Shown here: one piece after another, positions 1 through 5,160 of the stretch
Layout: every line of letters begins with the position of its first letter
Numbering within the stretch: the first letter of the stretch is position 1
Source of the DNA: an uncultured Lachnospiraceae bacterium
GTDB taxonomy: Bacteria; Bacillota; Clostridia; Lachnospirales; Lachnospiraceae
Reading direction: 5' to 3'
Assembly: GCA_910588865.1 (NCBI GenBank)
Contig: CAJUSJ010000123.1
Span: 1-8,893, forward strand
DNA: 8,893 bases
The notes under the pieces: generated by a model
Databases searched by the model: none
Told to the model about the DNA's origin: nothing
The model's input: only the letters and a program-made list of their open reading frames with translations
Program-made: the position numbers and the translations under genes

Positions 1-467
1 GGAAAATAAGGATTGAGACGTACAAAGTTCTACTCTTTTATCCATGCGGAGATTGGAATAAGAAAGATGAATCCAGGAAAATAAGGATTGAGACAGGTTA
101 TAGTTTGCATGGTTCATATTCTGAGCCTTATATAAGAAAGATGAATCCAGGAAAATAAGGATTGAGACATACCATTATAGTCTAAATGATCTTCCCCATA
201 CAAATGATAAGAAAGATGAATTCAGGAAAATAAGGATTGAGACCTATTTTGGATTTCAAAGTTCCAAGTTCCAGATTGGAATATAAGAAAGATGAATCCA
301 GGAAAATAAGGATTGAGACAGTTTTGTCGACGGTCTATAACGTTCCTTTAACCGAGCAATAAGAAAGATAAATCCAGGAAAATAAGGATTGAGATAGTAC
401 CACGCCCTCATAGCCCTGTACCATCTTCTTTATTAAAAGATGAATCCAAGAAAATAAGGATTGAAAC
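1..467 (+). CRISPR. CRISPR array, trailer end (7 repeats, 6 spacers)
   Basis: The repeat is 37 nt. It starts ATAAGAAAGATGAATCC and ends AAAATAAGGATTGAGAC. Copies lie at 1-19 (partial, cut by the window edge), 58-94, 132-168, 207-243, 283-319, 359-395 and 431-467. Spacers are 20-57, 95-131, 169-206, 244-282, 320-358 and 396-430 (35-39 nt), all different. Copies 2, 3 and 5 are identical. Copy 4 has C to T at 222, copy 6 has G to A at 370 and C to T at 395. Copy 7 differs at all of its first five bases and at 449 and 465. Decay at the right end, together with an ATTGAGAC 3' end that resembles the 8-nt 5' tag of type III crRNAs, argues for left-to-right transcription. The leader and newest spacers would then lie left of the window. 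The repeat carries a weak stem, AATCC with GGATT. Csm6 downstream points to type III. Confidence 0.97.
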
Positions 468-911
468 ACAATGCATCCGGCTTTGACTTCAAAGACAATG
501 TGAATGTCATGACCGGAAACCAGACAGCCTATCAAGGCAAGTATGCTTCTATACAGGTACCATGGTCTGTTGTGGAGCCTGCGGACAATGCCAAAGCACG
601 GTATTACAAATTATGCCGGATATGCAGACGCTAAATATAGAACACGTTCTATGCAACGAAGCTGTGTATGGAGAAGGTGGGTTCTGAGAATGGAGAATAG
701 AGATCCTACATGATGAAACAATACTCAGCATTTATGCGGCAGGCAGATACACAAGCCGTGACGAAATCAAAAAGGCTGGAGCACCTGTCAGAAGAGCCAT
801 ATTGCGGTAGGAATGATGGATCTATATACAGGAATCGTGGCAGCTGGTACGCTTAGGGAAAGAGTTTTAGATTACGATTTGGATATTGACAGTTCAGTCA
901 GAATCGGTTAG
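461..911 (+). pseudogene. Frame-broken coding remnants, unidentified
   Basis: No intact gene is visible, but several stop-free stretches read like protein and abut in different frames. From 461 one frame reads GFDFKDNVNVMTGNQTAYQG and continues to about 606 (SIQVPWSVVEPADNAKARYY). Another frame continues from about 608 with MPDMQTLNIEHVLCNEAVYG, then stops near 693. A third gives EILHDETILSIYAAGRYTSR then DEIKKAGAPVRRAILR, stopping near 810. A fourth gives GMMDLYTGIVAAGTLRERVL then DYDLDIDSSVRIG, stopping at 911. This pattern suggests one or two genes broken by indels, perhaps mobile-element cargo, but I do not recognise the family. No credible start codon with a ribosome site was seen. Confidence 0.35.
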
Positions 912-940
912 AATAGGCTTGGAAATAAGATAAATAAAAA

Positions 941-1063
941 GGTGCTGCCGTAAAGCAAGACGGTTGCCCTGGAATTAAATTGATTTGACTACAAAAAAGT
1001 AATTGTCAGGTTTCCGAGGCCAGGACGATTACTTTTTTGCGTTTTTACCGTTTGAGCAGCACC
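941..1063. repeat. Nested palindrome with 8-bp terminal inverted arms
   Basis: The outer arms GGTGCTGC (941-948) and GCAGCACC (1056-1063) are perfect inverted copies. They enclose a strong hairpin at 992-1039. Inside the arms, CGTAAA (949-954) and TTTACCG (1044-1050) extend the symmetry imperfectly. I see no flanking target-site duplication and no coding content. It may be a large terminator structure or a small non-coding element. Confidence 0.5.
992..1043. terminator. Strong bidirectional rho-independent terminator
   Basis: The arms CAAAAAAGTAAT (992-1003) and ATTACTTTTTTG (1028-1039) pair perfectly. The stem extends inward through a G-T wobble and GTC/GAC. On the + strand the T-run lies within the 3' arm and continues as GCGTTTTT. 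The A-run of the 5' arm would act the same way for transcription from the right. It insulates the array and remnants from the cas operon. Confidence 0.8.
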
Positions 1064-1264
1064 ATGTATATATATTGTAACAATAGGGTCTTGTCAATAT
1101 GTTATAGGCTTGAAGCCGCCTGTATTTTTAATAAGGAAAAATGAAAACCGTAGGAGAGTATCCCGATCCGGGACAGTCATTGAATCCTCTGCCGCGTCAT
1201 TTAAAGAAATTTTGGACAATCCGATTTACAGCAGCAAAAACGCTTAATATTTTCCCTTGAAGCA
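1056..1264. other. Non-genic stretch with one possible coding remnant
   Basis: No gene with convincing start signals is present. One frame is open from 1056 to the TAA at 1245-1247 and ends with a protein-like stretch, TVIESSAASFKEILDNPIYS then SKNA. Its only upstream start candidate is TTG at 1110, without a clear ribosome site. An overlapping frame (ATG 1141 to TGA 1258-1260, 39 codons) looks less like protein. I treat the stretch as a probable remnant, not a gene. Confidence 0.3.
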
Positions 1265-1294
1265 CTGCCAATACATCTGCCAATCATTTATACT
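1265..1294 (+). promoter_or_regulatory. Probable promoter of the peptide-cas operon
   Basis: The -10 is TATACT at 1289-1294. A weak -35, CTGCCA at 1265-1270, is spaced by 18 nt. Transcription would start near 1300, giving a leader of about 170 nt before the glycine-zipper peptide. No better sigma-A site lies between the 992-1043 terminator and cas1. Confidence 0.5.
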
Positions 1295-1328
1295 AAAAAC
1301 ATGTCAGGGGCCGGGAGGTGAGAGCGTG

Positions 1329-1397
1329 ATGTTAGGCTGCAAATGTTACCGCTGTCCAATGAGGCTGATCTGCCTTATTGGCTCCCCACTTTGCTAG
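1329..1397 (+). CDS. Possible 22-residue cysteine-rich leader peptide
   Basis: This small ORF follows an excellent ribosome site, GGAGGTGA at 1314-1321, placed 7 nt before ATG 1329. An in-frame GTG lies at 1326. The peptide has cysteines at residues 4, 6, 9, 15 and 22 out of 22 (start MLGCKCYRC, end GSPLC), so five of its codons are for cysteine. Its TAG stop (1395-1397) lies within the 3' half of a strong hairpin (1384-1402). The arrangement resembles a regulatory leader peptide whose translation changes the folding of the downstream RNA. A small secreted or metal-binding peptide, or a chance ORF, are alternatives. I recognise no family. Confidence 0.4.
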   Translation: MLGCKCYRCPMRLICLIGSPLC

Positions 1398-1424
1398 TGG
1401 GGTATATAAGTCGGCAGATGCCGA
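1368..1424 (+). promoter_or_regulatory. Leader RNA with mutually exclusive hairpins
   Basis: The central hairpin CCCCACT (1384-1390) / AGTGGGG (1396-1402) has 7 bp and a 5-nt loop. Outside it, CTTA-type pairing (1375-1378 with 1406-1409) and ATCTGCC (1368-1374) / GGCAGAT (1413-1419) extend a long interrupted stem. A competing small hairpin, TCGGCA (1411-1416) / TGCCGA (1419-1424), uses the same right arm, so the two folds exclude each other. A ribosome at the stop codon of the 22-codon ORF would break the long stem and favour the small one. I see no T-run after either hairpin, so transcription termination here is not evident. Control of translation or RNA stability is an inference. Confidence 0.5.
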
Positions 1425-1473
1425 CGAGAAGGAACTTATCAACCATCACCATTATTATCTAGGAGGAAAACAT

Positions 1474-1665
1474 ATGTCAGATTTAACAGATATGCTTGTT
1501 CGGGCGGCTGGGGTGTCTTCTGTGGCGGGAACCGTTGGAGCCAGTATCGGTGGCAGTGTTACCGCGGTGTTTGGTCCGGCAGCGGCTGGTGGTGCCGCGA
1601 TTGGCGGTCTGGTGGGTTCAGCCGGTGGCTTTGTCTGCTCTCTGTGCTCCGATTTGTTCGGTTAG
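1474..1665 (+). CDS. Small glycine-zipper membrane peptide (63 aa)
   Basis: The start is ATG 1474, set by AGGAGG at 1461-1466 with 7-nt spacing. An upstream in-frame ATG at 1378 has no ribosome site and would run through the leader hairpins. The product is almost wholly small and hydrophobic. Residues about 8-33 and 36-57 could form two membrane helices joined by a turn at FGPAA (33-37). A textbook glycine zipper lies at G40, G44, G48 and G52 (motif GGAAIGGLVGSAGG), with a similar small-residue spacing at A18, G22 and G26. It ends with a C55-x2-C58 pair. The only basic side chain is R10, against D3, D6 and D60, which is unlike typical cationic bacteriocins. It lies directly upstream of cas1 and is separated from it by a terminator-like hairpin. 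Candidates are a pore-forming or membrane-active effector, a class II bacteriocin-like peptide, or a membrane anchor. I do not recognise a family. The ORF itself is well supported; the function is not. Confidence 0.75.
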   Translation: MSDLTDMLVRAAGVSSVAGTVGASIGGSVTAVFGPAAAGGAAIGGLVGSAGGFVCSLCSDLFG

Positions 1666-1676
1666 CGCGGGTCTCT

Positions 1677-1706
1677 GGTGTCAGGGAAACCTGACACCGT
1701 GTCTTT
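1677..1706 (+). terminator. Terminator-like hairpin between peptide gene and cas1
   Basis: GGTGTCAGG (1677-1685) and CCTGACACC (1690-1698) form a perfect 9-bp stem closed by a GAAA tetraloop. GTGTCTTTTA follows. The T-run is short and broken, so partial termination is more likely than a full stop. It sits 11 nt after the peptide stop codon and 22 nt before the cas1 ribosome site. It would let the peptide be made in excess over Cas1, Cas2 and Csm6, or stabilise the peptide mRNA. Confidence 0.65.
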
Positions 1707-1731
1707 TATCTCAAAATATTAGGAGGAATTT

Positions 1732-2736
1732 ATGGTTTTGACTGTTCAGGAGTACGGAGCGAAGATTGGCAAAAGAAGTAATTGCCTTACTGTAAAGTCG
1801 TCCAAGGGTGAAAAAGAAATCAGCGCTGATAAAGTAAAGGAACTTCATATTTATCCAGCCTGCAATATCTCCGCTGACGCGATTCAGCTTTGTATGGAAA
1901 AGGACATATGGATTTTATTTTTGGATGGTTATGGCAATCCCAAAGGAGAGATTCTCCCGTTCTCTGGAGGAAGCTCCCCTATCTATAAGAGGAACCAGAT
2001 ACTTCTGGCCCGGAGCAGGGATGGCGTGGAAATGGTGAAGGGATTTTTGTCAAAGAAAATCGAAAACCGTATCTCGCAGTTAGAGAAAATTCTTCTGGAG
2101 ACAGAGGACAGCGATGCTGTCTTGTATCTGAGTGTTCGTATAAAGAGGATGCAGGAGTCTGTAGAGAAGATCAGGGATGTTCAGGGGACAGATATGAACC
2201 AGGTCCGGGATACCTTACAGGGAATTGAAGGGAGTTCGGGGCGCTCCTATTTTGAGTGTATTTCTTTTCTCATGCCTGATGACATGAAATTTTCCCAGAG
2301 ACAGAGAGCGGCGCAGGATGTCTATAACTGTGTATTGAACTATCTGTACGGGATTTTATACGCGAAAATTAAAAATCTGATGTATCAGTGCCGTCTGGAC
2401 CCCTATATCGGAGTGATGCATGTGGATACTTACAATAAACCTACATTTGTGTTTGATTTTATCGAGAGCCAGAGGATTATCTGCGAGGAATTGGCTTATG
2501 AGATCTGTCATGACCGGCGGATCACCATGAAAGATATGAAGCCAGACAGCGGCGGCGGACTTTTGTTTACAGATGAGGGGAGAAAGCTGCTGGTCTCTAA
2601 ATTTTACGAAACGTTTAAAGGAAAAGTGGTCTATCGGAAGAAACGAATCACTCTGGAACGAAAGATCTATATGGAACTGCTTGAAGTGGCAGAGAAGATA
2701 GGGGAGAAAAAACCAGATGTATTGGCTGCTGTATGA
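1732..2736 (+). CDS. cas1: CRISPR-associated integrase Cas1
   Basis: Cas1 is the metal-dependent integrase that, with Cas2, inserts new spacers at the leader end of a CRISPR array. The 334 residues show the usual layout: an N-terminal beta-rich domain (about 1-75) and a C-terminal helical catalytic domain. Expected metal-binding residues are visible: E166 in GIEGSSGRSYFE, H230 in DPYIGVMH, and D242 and E245 in FVFDFIES. The helical signature QDVYNCVLNYLYGILYAKI and the downstream RKLLVSKFYE segment also fit. The start ATG has AGGAGG at 1721-1726, 5 nt away. Its end overlaps cas2 by 20 nt, so the two are translationally coupled. No reverse transcriptase or other fusion is present. Confidence 0.96.
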   Translation: MVLTVQEYGAKIGKRSNCLTVKSSKGEKEISADKVKELHIYPACNISADAIQLCMEKDIWILFLDGYGNPKGEILPFSGGSSPIYKRNQILLARSRDGVEMVKGFLSKKIENRISQLEKILLETEDSDAVLYLSVRIKRMQESVEKIRDVQGTDMNQVRDTLQGIEGSSGRSYFECISFLMPDDMKFSQRQRAAQDVYNCVLNYLYGILYAKIKNLMYQCRLDPYIGVMHVDTYNKPTFVFDFIESQRIICEELAYEICHDRRITMKDMKPDSGGGLLFTDEGRKLLVSKFYETFKGKVVYRKKRITLERKIYMELLEVAEKIGEKKPDVLAAV

Positions 2737-2998
2737 TATTTGTAGTCAGAGAAGAAGGCTGAAAGTGGTTCAGCTGTGCAAGGATCACGGCTTGAGACGG
2801 ATACAGAAAAGCTGTTTTTTTGGAATCATGGACTCAGCGGATATGAAAGGATTTGAAAAGGAAATGGCGGAACTTGTGGGGGAAGAGGACAGTGTGTGCA
2901 TGATTCCTGTCAATCAGAGTATGATGGAAAGAGTGAAGCTGTGGGGAAAAGGGGAGACAGAACTGAAGTTTGAGGAAGAAGAACTATATTTTTTATAG
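2717..2998 (+). CDS. cas2: CRISPR-associated protein Cas2
   Basis: Cas2 is the small structural partner that dimerises between two Cas1 dimers to form the spacer integration complex. At 93 residues the length is normal. It begins MYWLLYDICSQRRRLKVV, matching the first beta strand and the conserved aspartate (D7) of the family. LRRIQKSCFFGIM matches the usual second-strand region (family pattern R-x-Q-x-S-x-F). The tail EEEELYFL is the exposed C-terminal strand expected to contact Cas1. The start lies inside the end of cas1, with GGGGAG at about 2701-2706 as a modest ribosome site. The csm6 start follows 94 nt after its stop. Confidence 0.93.
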   Translation: MYWLLYDICSQRRRLKVVQLCKDHGLRRIQKSCFFGIMDSADMKGFEKEMAELVGEEDSVCMIPVNQSMMERVKLWGKGETELKFEEEELYFL

Positions 2999-3092
2999 GA
3001 ATATACGGATTACCTGATGGAAACAACTTTGACTTTCTACAAAAGACGGGGAAAAATCAATAGGAAAATAAAAACAAAGGAGAAGAGTAATT

Positions 3093-4460
3093 ATGAGAGA
3101 CAGTATTCTGATAGCCGCGGTAGGAAAAACAGATCCCATAAGGGGAGAGCACGACGGTCCTATTCTTCATATCGTCCGCCATTACCGTCCGGAGGCGGTG
3201 ATTCTGATCCTCTCGAAAGAGATCGGGAAAGATGAGAAGGAGTATCATCACAACGAGACAGCGATCCATTTGCTGGATAGAGATTGTAAGGTAGAGGCTA
3301 TTCCCACAGAGATCCATGATGCCCACAGTTACGATGATTTTTCCACAGCGTTTCTTGCTATCTGCAGCGAGACTCGGAAAAGGTACCCGGATAAGAAGGT
3401 TCTTTTGAACATCACATCAGGGACGCCCCAGATGGAAACAGCGCTGTGCATGATCGCGATATCTGACCCGGAGCATTATATAGCCATACAGGTAAGTAAT
3501 CCGGAGCGGTCCTCTACCAGAACCTCTGCTTTTGATCCTCGGAATGATCTGATTGAGGAGTGGTTTGAGACAGATGTGGACAATGAGGAGGGCAGTCCCT
3601 GCAGGTGTCAGGAGCCTCAGCTTCTCAATTTCAGGAGGCCCATGGTCCAGCTCCAGATTTTGTCTCTGATCGAGAATTATGATTACTCCGGCGCTCTGCT
3701 TCTATATAAAGAGAATCAGCGAAATTTTTCGGAAAAAACAGGGATGCTTTTGGAGCACGCGAAAAGACGGCTGAATCTGGAGCACAAGGAGGCGGAACAG
3801 GCAGCGATGAAACTGGGCATGAGAGATGAGCTTTATCCTATACAGCGCTCCGATATCGCGCAGCTGACAGAATTTTTTAACAGTATGAGGATCAAACAGC
3901 TTCGGGGAGAACTGAATGATTTTTCTATGAGGCTGGAGATTATGACGCTGTACTTGGGCAGGTATTTGATGGAAAAATGTTTGAGAGTAGCTATGGAGGA
4001 CATCACGGAAGGAAGAAGACTGAAAAATTCTTACATTATGTACTTGTCCAAGGATAGGTGTACAAAAAAGATACCCGGGATTCAGAAATATTTGGATGAG
4101 CAGTTTTCTGATAAAAAACTGGGGAGATTTGAGTGGGGAAAACCGGTCAACGCCCTCTCTGTTGTACATATTGTGAAGTTTTTGAGTACACAGCCAGGAA
4201 ATGAAAAGTATGGGAACGCGGCAGATGAACTGATCCGGTGGTCGGTCTTGTCAGGACAGGTGAGAAACCCGGCGGCTCATACGATCGTTGCCATAACAGA
4301 CGATATTATCAAAGAGTCTTATGGCAACGAGAATTCGGCAGCGCTGGTCAGGTCTATCCGCGCTGTTTTGAGACAGGCTTTTGGGAATGAGGGGAAGGCT
4401 GAGGCTTTTGAGATCTATGAGGGGATCAACCAGCTGGTGAAGAAGTCTATGGAAGAATGA
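3093..4460 (+). CDS. csm6: Type III CRISPR ancillary RNase Csm6 (CARF-HEPN)
   Basis: Csm6 is a dimeric RNase of type III systems. Its CARF domain binds cyclic oligoadenylate made by Cas10, which switches on non-specific RNA cleavage by the HEPN domain. The 455 residues match the family length. The N-terminal CARF part (about 1-160) shows ILIAAVGKTDPIRG, then HDGPILHIVRHYRPE-type sequence and the ligand-pocket motif NITSGTPQM (106-114). The middle region (about 180-300) is helical. The HEPN signature R-x4-H is intact at R391-NPAA-H396, so the enzyme should be active. AGGAG at 3078-3082 precedes the ATG. I see no convincing separate promoter, so it probably shares the cas1-cas2 transcript. Whether it responds to cA4 or cA6 cannot be read from the sequence. 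Cas10 and Csm1-5 are absent from the window. Confidence 0.95.
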   Translation: MRDSILIAAVGKTDPIRGEHDGPILHIVRHYRPEAVILILSKEIGKDEKEYHHNETAIHLLDRDCKVEAIPTEIHDAHSYDDFSTAFLAICSETRKRYPDKKVLLNITSGTPQMETALCMIAISDPEHYIAIQVSNPERSSTRTSAFDPRNDLIEEWFETDVDNEEGSPCRCQEPQLLNFRRPMVQLQILSLIENYDYSGALLLYKENQRNFSEKTGMLLEHAKRRLNLEHKEAEQAAMKLGMRDELYPIQRSDIAQLTEFFNSMRIKQLRGELNDFSMRLEIMTLYLGRYLMEKCLRVAMEDITEGRRLKNSYIMYLSKDRCTKKIPGIQKYLDEQFSDKKLGRFEWGKPVNALSVVHIVKFLSTQPGNEKYGNAADELIRWSVLSGQVRNPAAHTIVAITDDIIKESYGNENSAALVRSIRAVLRQAFGNEGKAEAFEIYEGINQLVKKSMEE

Positions 4461-4517
4461 GACCGCGTCAGGCATGGGCTGACAAGAATGGAGAGGAAGG
4501 AGATCTGACGGGAGTAT

Positions 4518-4618
4518 CGGGGTTGCTGTTCACTCCATGACTGATCCCCCGCTGATTAGTCATGAGCCAATACCGTTATGGGGGTCAAAGCATATGCCCC
4601 ATTGCCGTAGGCAATTTT
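4518..4618 (+). other. Structured RNA stretch after csm6
   Basis: CATGACTGATC (4536-4546) and GATTAGTCATG (4554-4564) pair over 11 bp with one G-T wobble. The loop is CCCCGCT. The loop C-run could pair with CGGGG just upstream (4518-4522) or GGGGG downstream (4580-4584). A second hairpin, ATGGGG (4578-4583) / CCCCAT (4597-4602), competes for the latter. A third, ATTGCC (4601-4606) / GGCAAT (4610-4615), is followed by TTT. This may be the 3' end of the csm6 transcript or a leader of something downstream. No protein is convincing here. Confidence 0.4.
4601..4618 (+). terminator. Weak terminator-like hairpin
   Basis: A 6-bp stem, ATTGCC-GTA-GGCAAT, is followed by only three more T residues before AAA. 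It could end the csm6 transcript, but it is short and partly overlaps the 4578-4602 hairpin. Confidence 0.3.
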
Positions 4619-4684
4619 AAATGGACAGGTACCTATGAACAATAACGTATCAGGTTTTGTGGATCCAGGTCAGGGAATAAAGGC

Positions 4685-4713
4685 CTTACATCGCCTGGAT
4701 TCTCAAGTATAAT
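4685..4713 (+). promoter_or_regulatory. Promoter of a small transcription unit
   Basis: CTTACA (4685-4690) and a perfect TATAAT (4708-4713) are spaced by 17 nt. Transcription would start near 4720, about 40 nt before the TTG start of the small ORF at 4760. Confidence 0.55.
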
Positions 4714-4759
4714 ACAAGCAGCAAAGTGCTTTTGAGGTGATCGAAAAGGTGGTGATGAC

Positions 4760-4870
4760 TTGCCTGGTAACGCGGAGATAGCAAAGGATACAGAAGAATA
4801 CCTTTCTCTGAAAGCGCTGCTTAATGTCATCGGGGTAAATTTGATAGACATTGACAGGATCAAAGAATAA
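4760..4870 (+). CDS. Possible 36-residue acidic protein, TTG start
   Basis: The TTG start is preceded by AAGGTGGTGAT (4746-4756), which matches the full anti-ribosome-site complement at all but one base and is correctly spaced. The product begins MPGNAEIAKDTEEYLSLKAL and ends GVNLIDIDRIKE. It is acidic, with a likely amphipathic helix over residues 10-24. A promoter lies just upstream and a strong terminator 22 nt after the stop, so the ORF fills a self-contained unit. I recognise no family. It could also be the decayed end of a longer gene, or the RNA itself may be the functional product. Confidence 0.4.
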   Translation: MPGNAEIAKDTEEYLSLKALLNVIGVNLIDIDRIKE

Positions 4871-4892
4871 TAAACCGTCCGGTATCTATTTT

Positions 4893-4945
4893 AAAAAGGC
4901 ATAAAGTCTCTGACCATGTAAGTGACCAGGGGCTTTTGCCTTTTT
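4893..4945. terminator. Strong bidirectional terminator
   Basis: AAAAAGGC (4893-4900) pairs with GCCTTTTT (4938-4945). Inside, AAAGTCTCTG (4903-4912) pairs with CAGGGGCTTT (4927-4936) using two G-T wobbles. The T-run ends the stem and continues GTATT. It closes the small unit and separates it from the rpsL promoter. Confidence 0.85.
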
Positions 4946-5043
4946 GTATTATCCGCGGAGGGCGAAGCGGATGCGGCGGTTCAAAGGTTATCTGAACTGT
5001 TACAAGCGAACAGAATTTTGTGGACAGAATTTTCAAAAATTCC

Positions 5044-5071
5044 TTGACAACGTGCCATTATTTGCTATAAT
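5044..5071 (+). promoter_or_regulatory. str operon promoter
   Basis: A perfect TTGACA (5044-5049) and a perfect TATAAT (5066-5071) are spaced by 16 nt. Transcription should start around 5078. It drives rpsL, rpsG and fusA, with read-through into tuf likely. Confidence 0.9.
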
Positions 5072-5077
5072 AAGGAG

Positions 5078-5108
5078 GCGTGCGAAAACACGTAATGTTT
5101 TGGTACGC
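5078..5108 (+). promoter_or_regulatory. 5'-terminal stem-loop of the rpsL mRNA
   Basis: Bases 5078-5089 pair with 5097-5108. The stem has 12 positions, with one G-G mismatch and one G-T wobble, around the loop ACGTAAT. It begins at the predicted transcription start, as expected for a 5' mRNA stabiliser or a ribosomal protein control site. The bound ligand, if any, is unknown. Confidence 0.5.
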
Positions 5109-5160
5109 GAAACAGGCTGACATACAGCAACCACAGACAATATCACAGGAGGTGAAAAGA

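Noticed and set aside
20..430. Reverse complements of all six spacers contain a stop-free frame, as expected if crRNAs target mRNAs
   Set aside because: Sequences this short usually have at least one open frame by chance, and the forward strand of spacer 3 is open too, so it says little.
335..731. Minus-strand ORFs of 66 and 60 codons over the array end and the region after it
   Set aside because: The first runs through repeats and spacers, and neither has a ribosome site. They are chance open frames.
915..1145. AT-rich stretches near 920 and 1130 resembling parts of the CRISPR repeat
   Set aside because: The matches are short A-rich runs without the AATCC and GGATTGAGAC blocks. They are not relic repeats.
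1378..1473. Longer start for the glycine-zipper peptide at ATG 1378
   Set aside because: There is no ribosome site, and the added residues are encoded by the hairpin region. ATG 1474 has a perfect AGGAGG site.
4537..4620. ATG ORF of 27 codons inside the hairpins after csm6
   Set aside because: It has no ribosome site, and the start codon is buried in the 11-bp stem.
4635..4712. ATG ORF of 25 codons before the small unit
   Set aside because: It has only a poor ribosome site and ends within the -10 element of the 4685-4713 promoter.
4633..4863. Minus-strand ORF of 76 codons opposite the small unit
   Set aside because: It has no visible ribosome site or promoter, and lies antisense to a better supported unit.
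5080..5160. 27-residue N-terminal extension of S12 from GTG 5080
   Set aside because: Its ribosome site would overlap the -10 box and not be transcribed, and S12 proteins begin at the ATG chosen.
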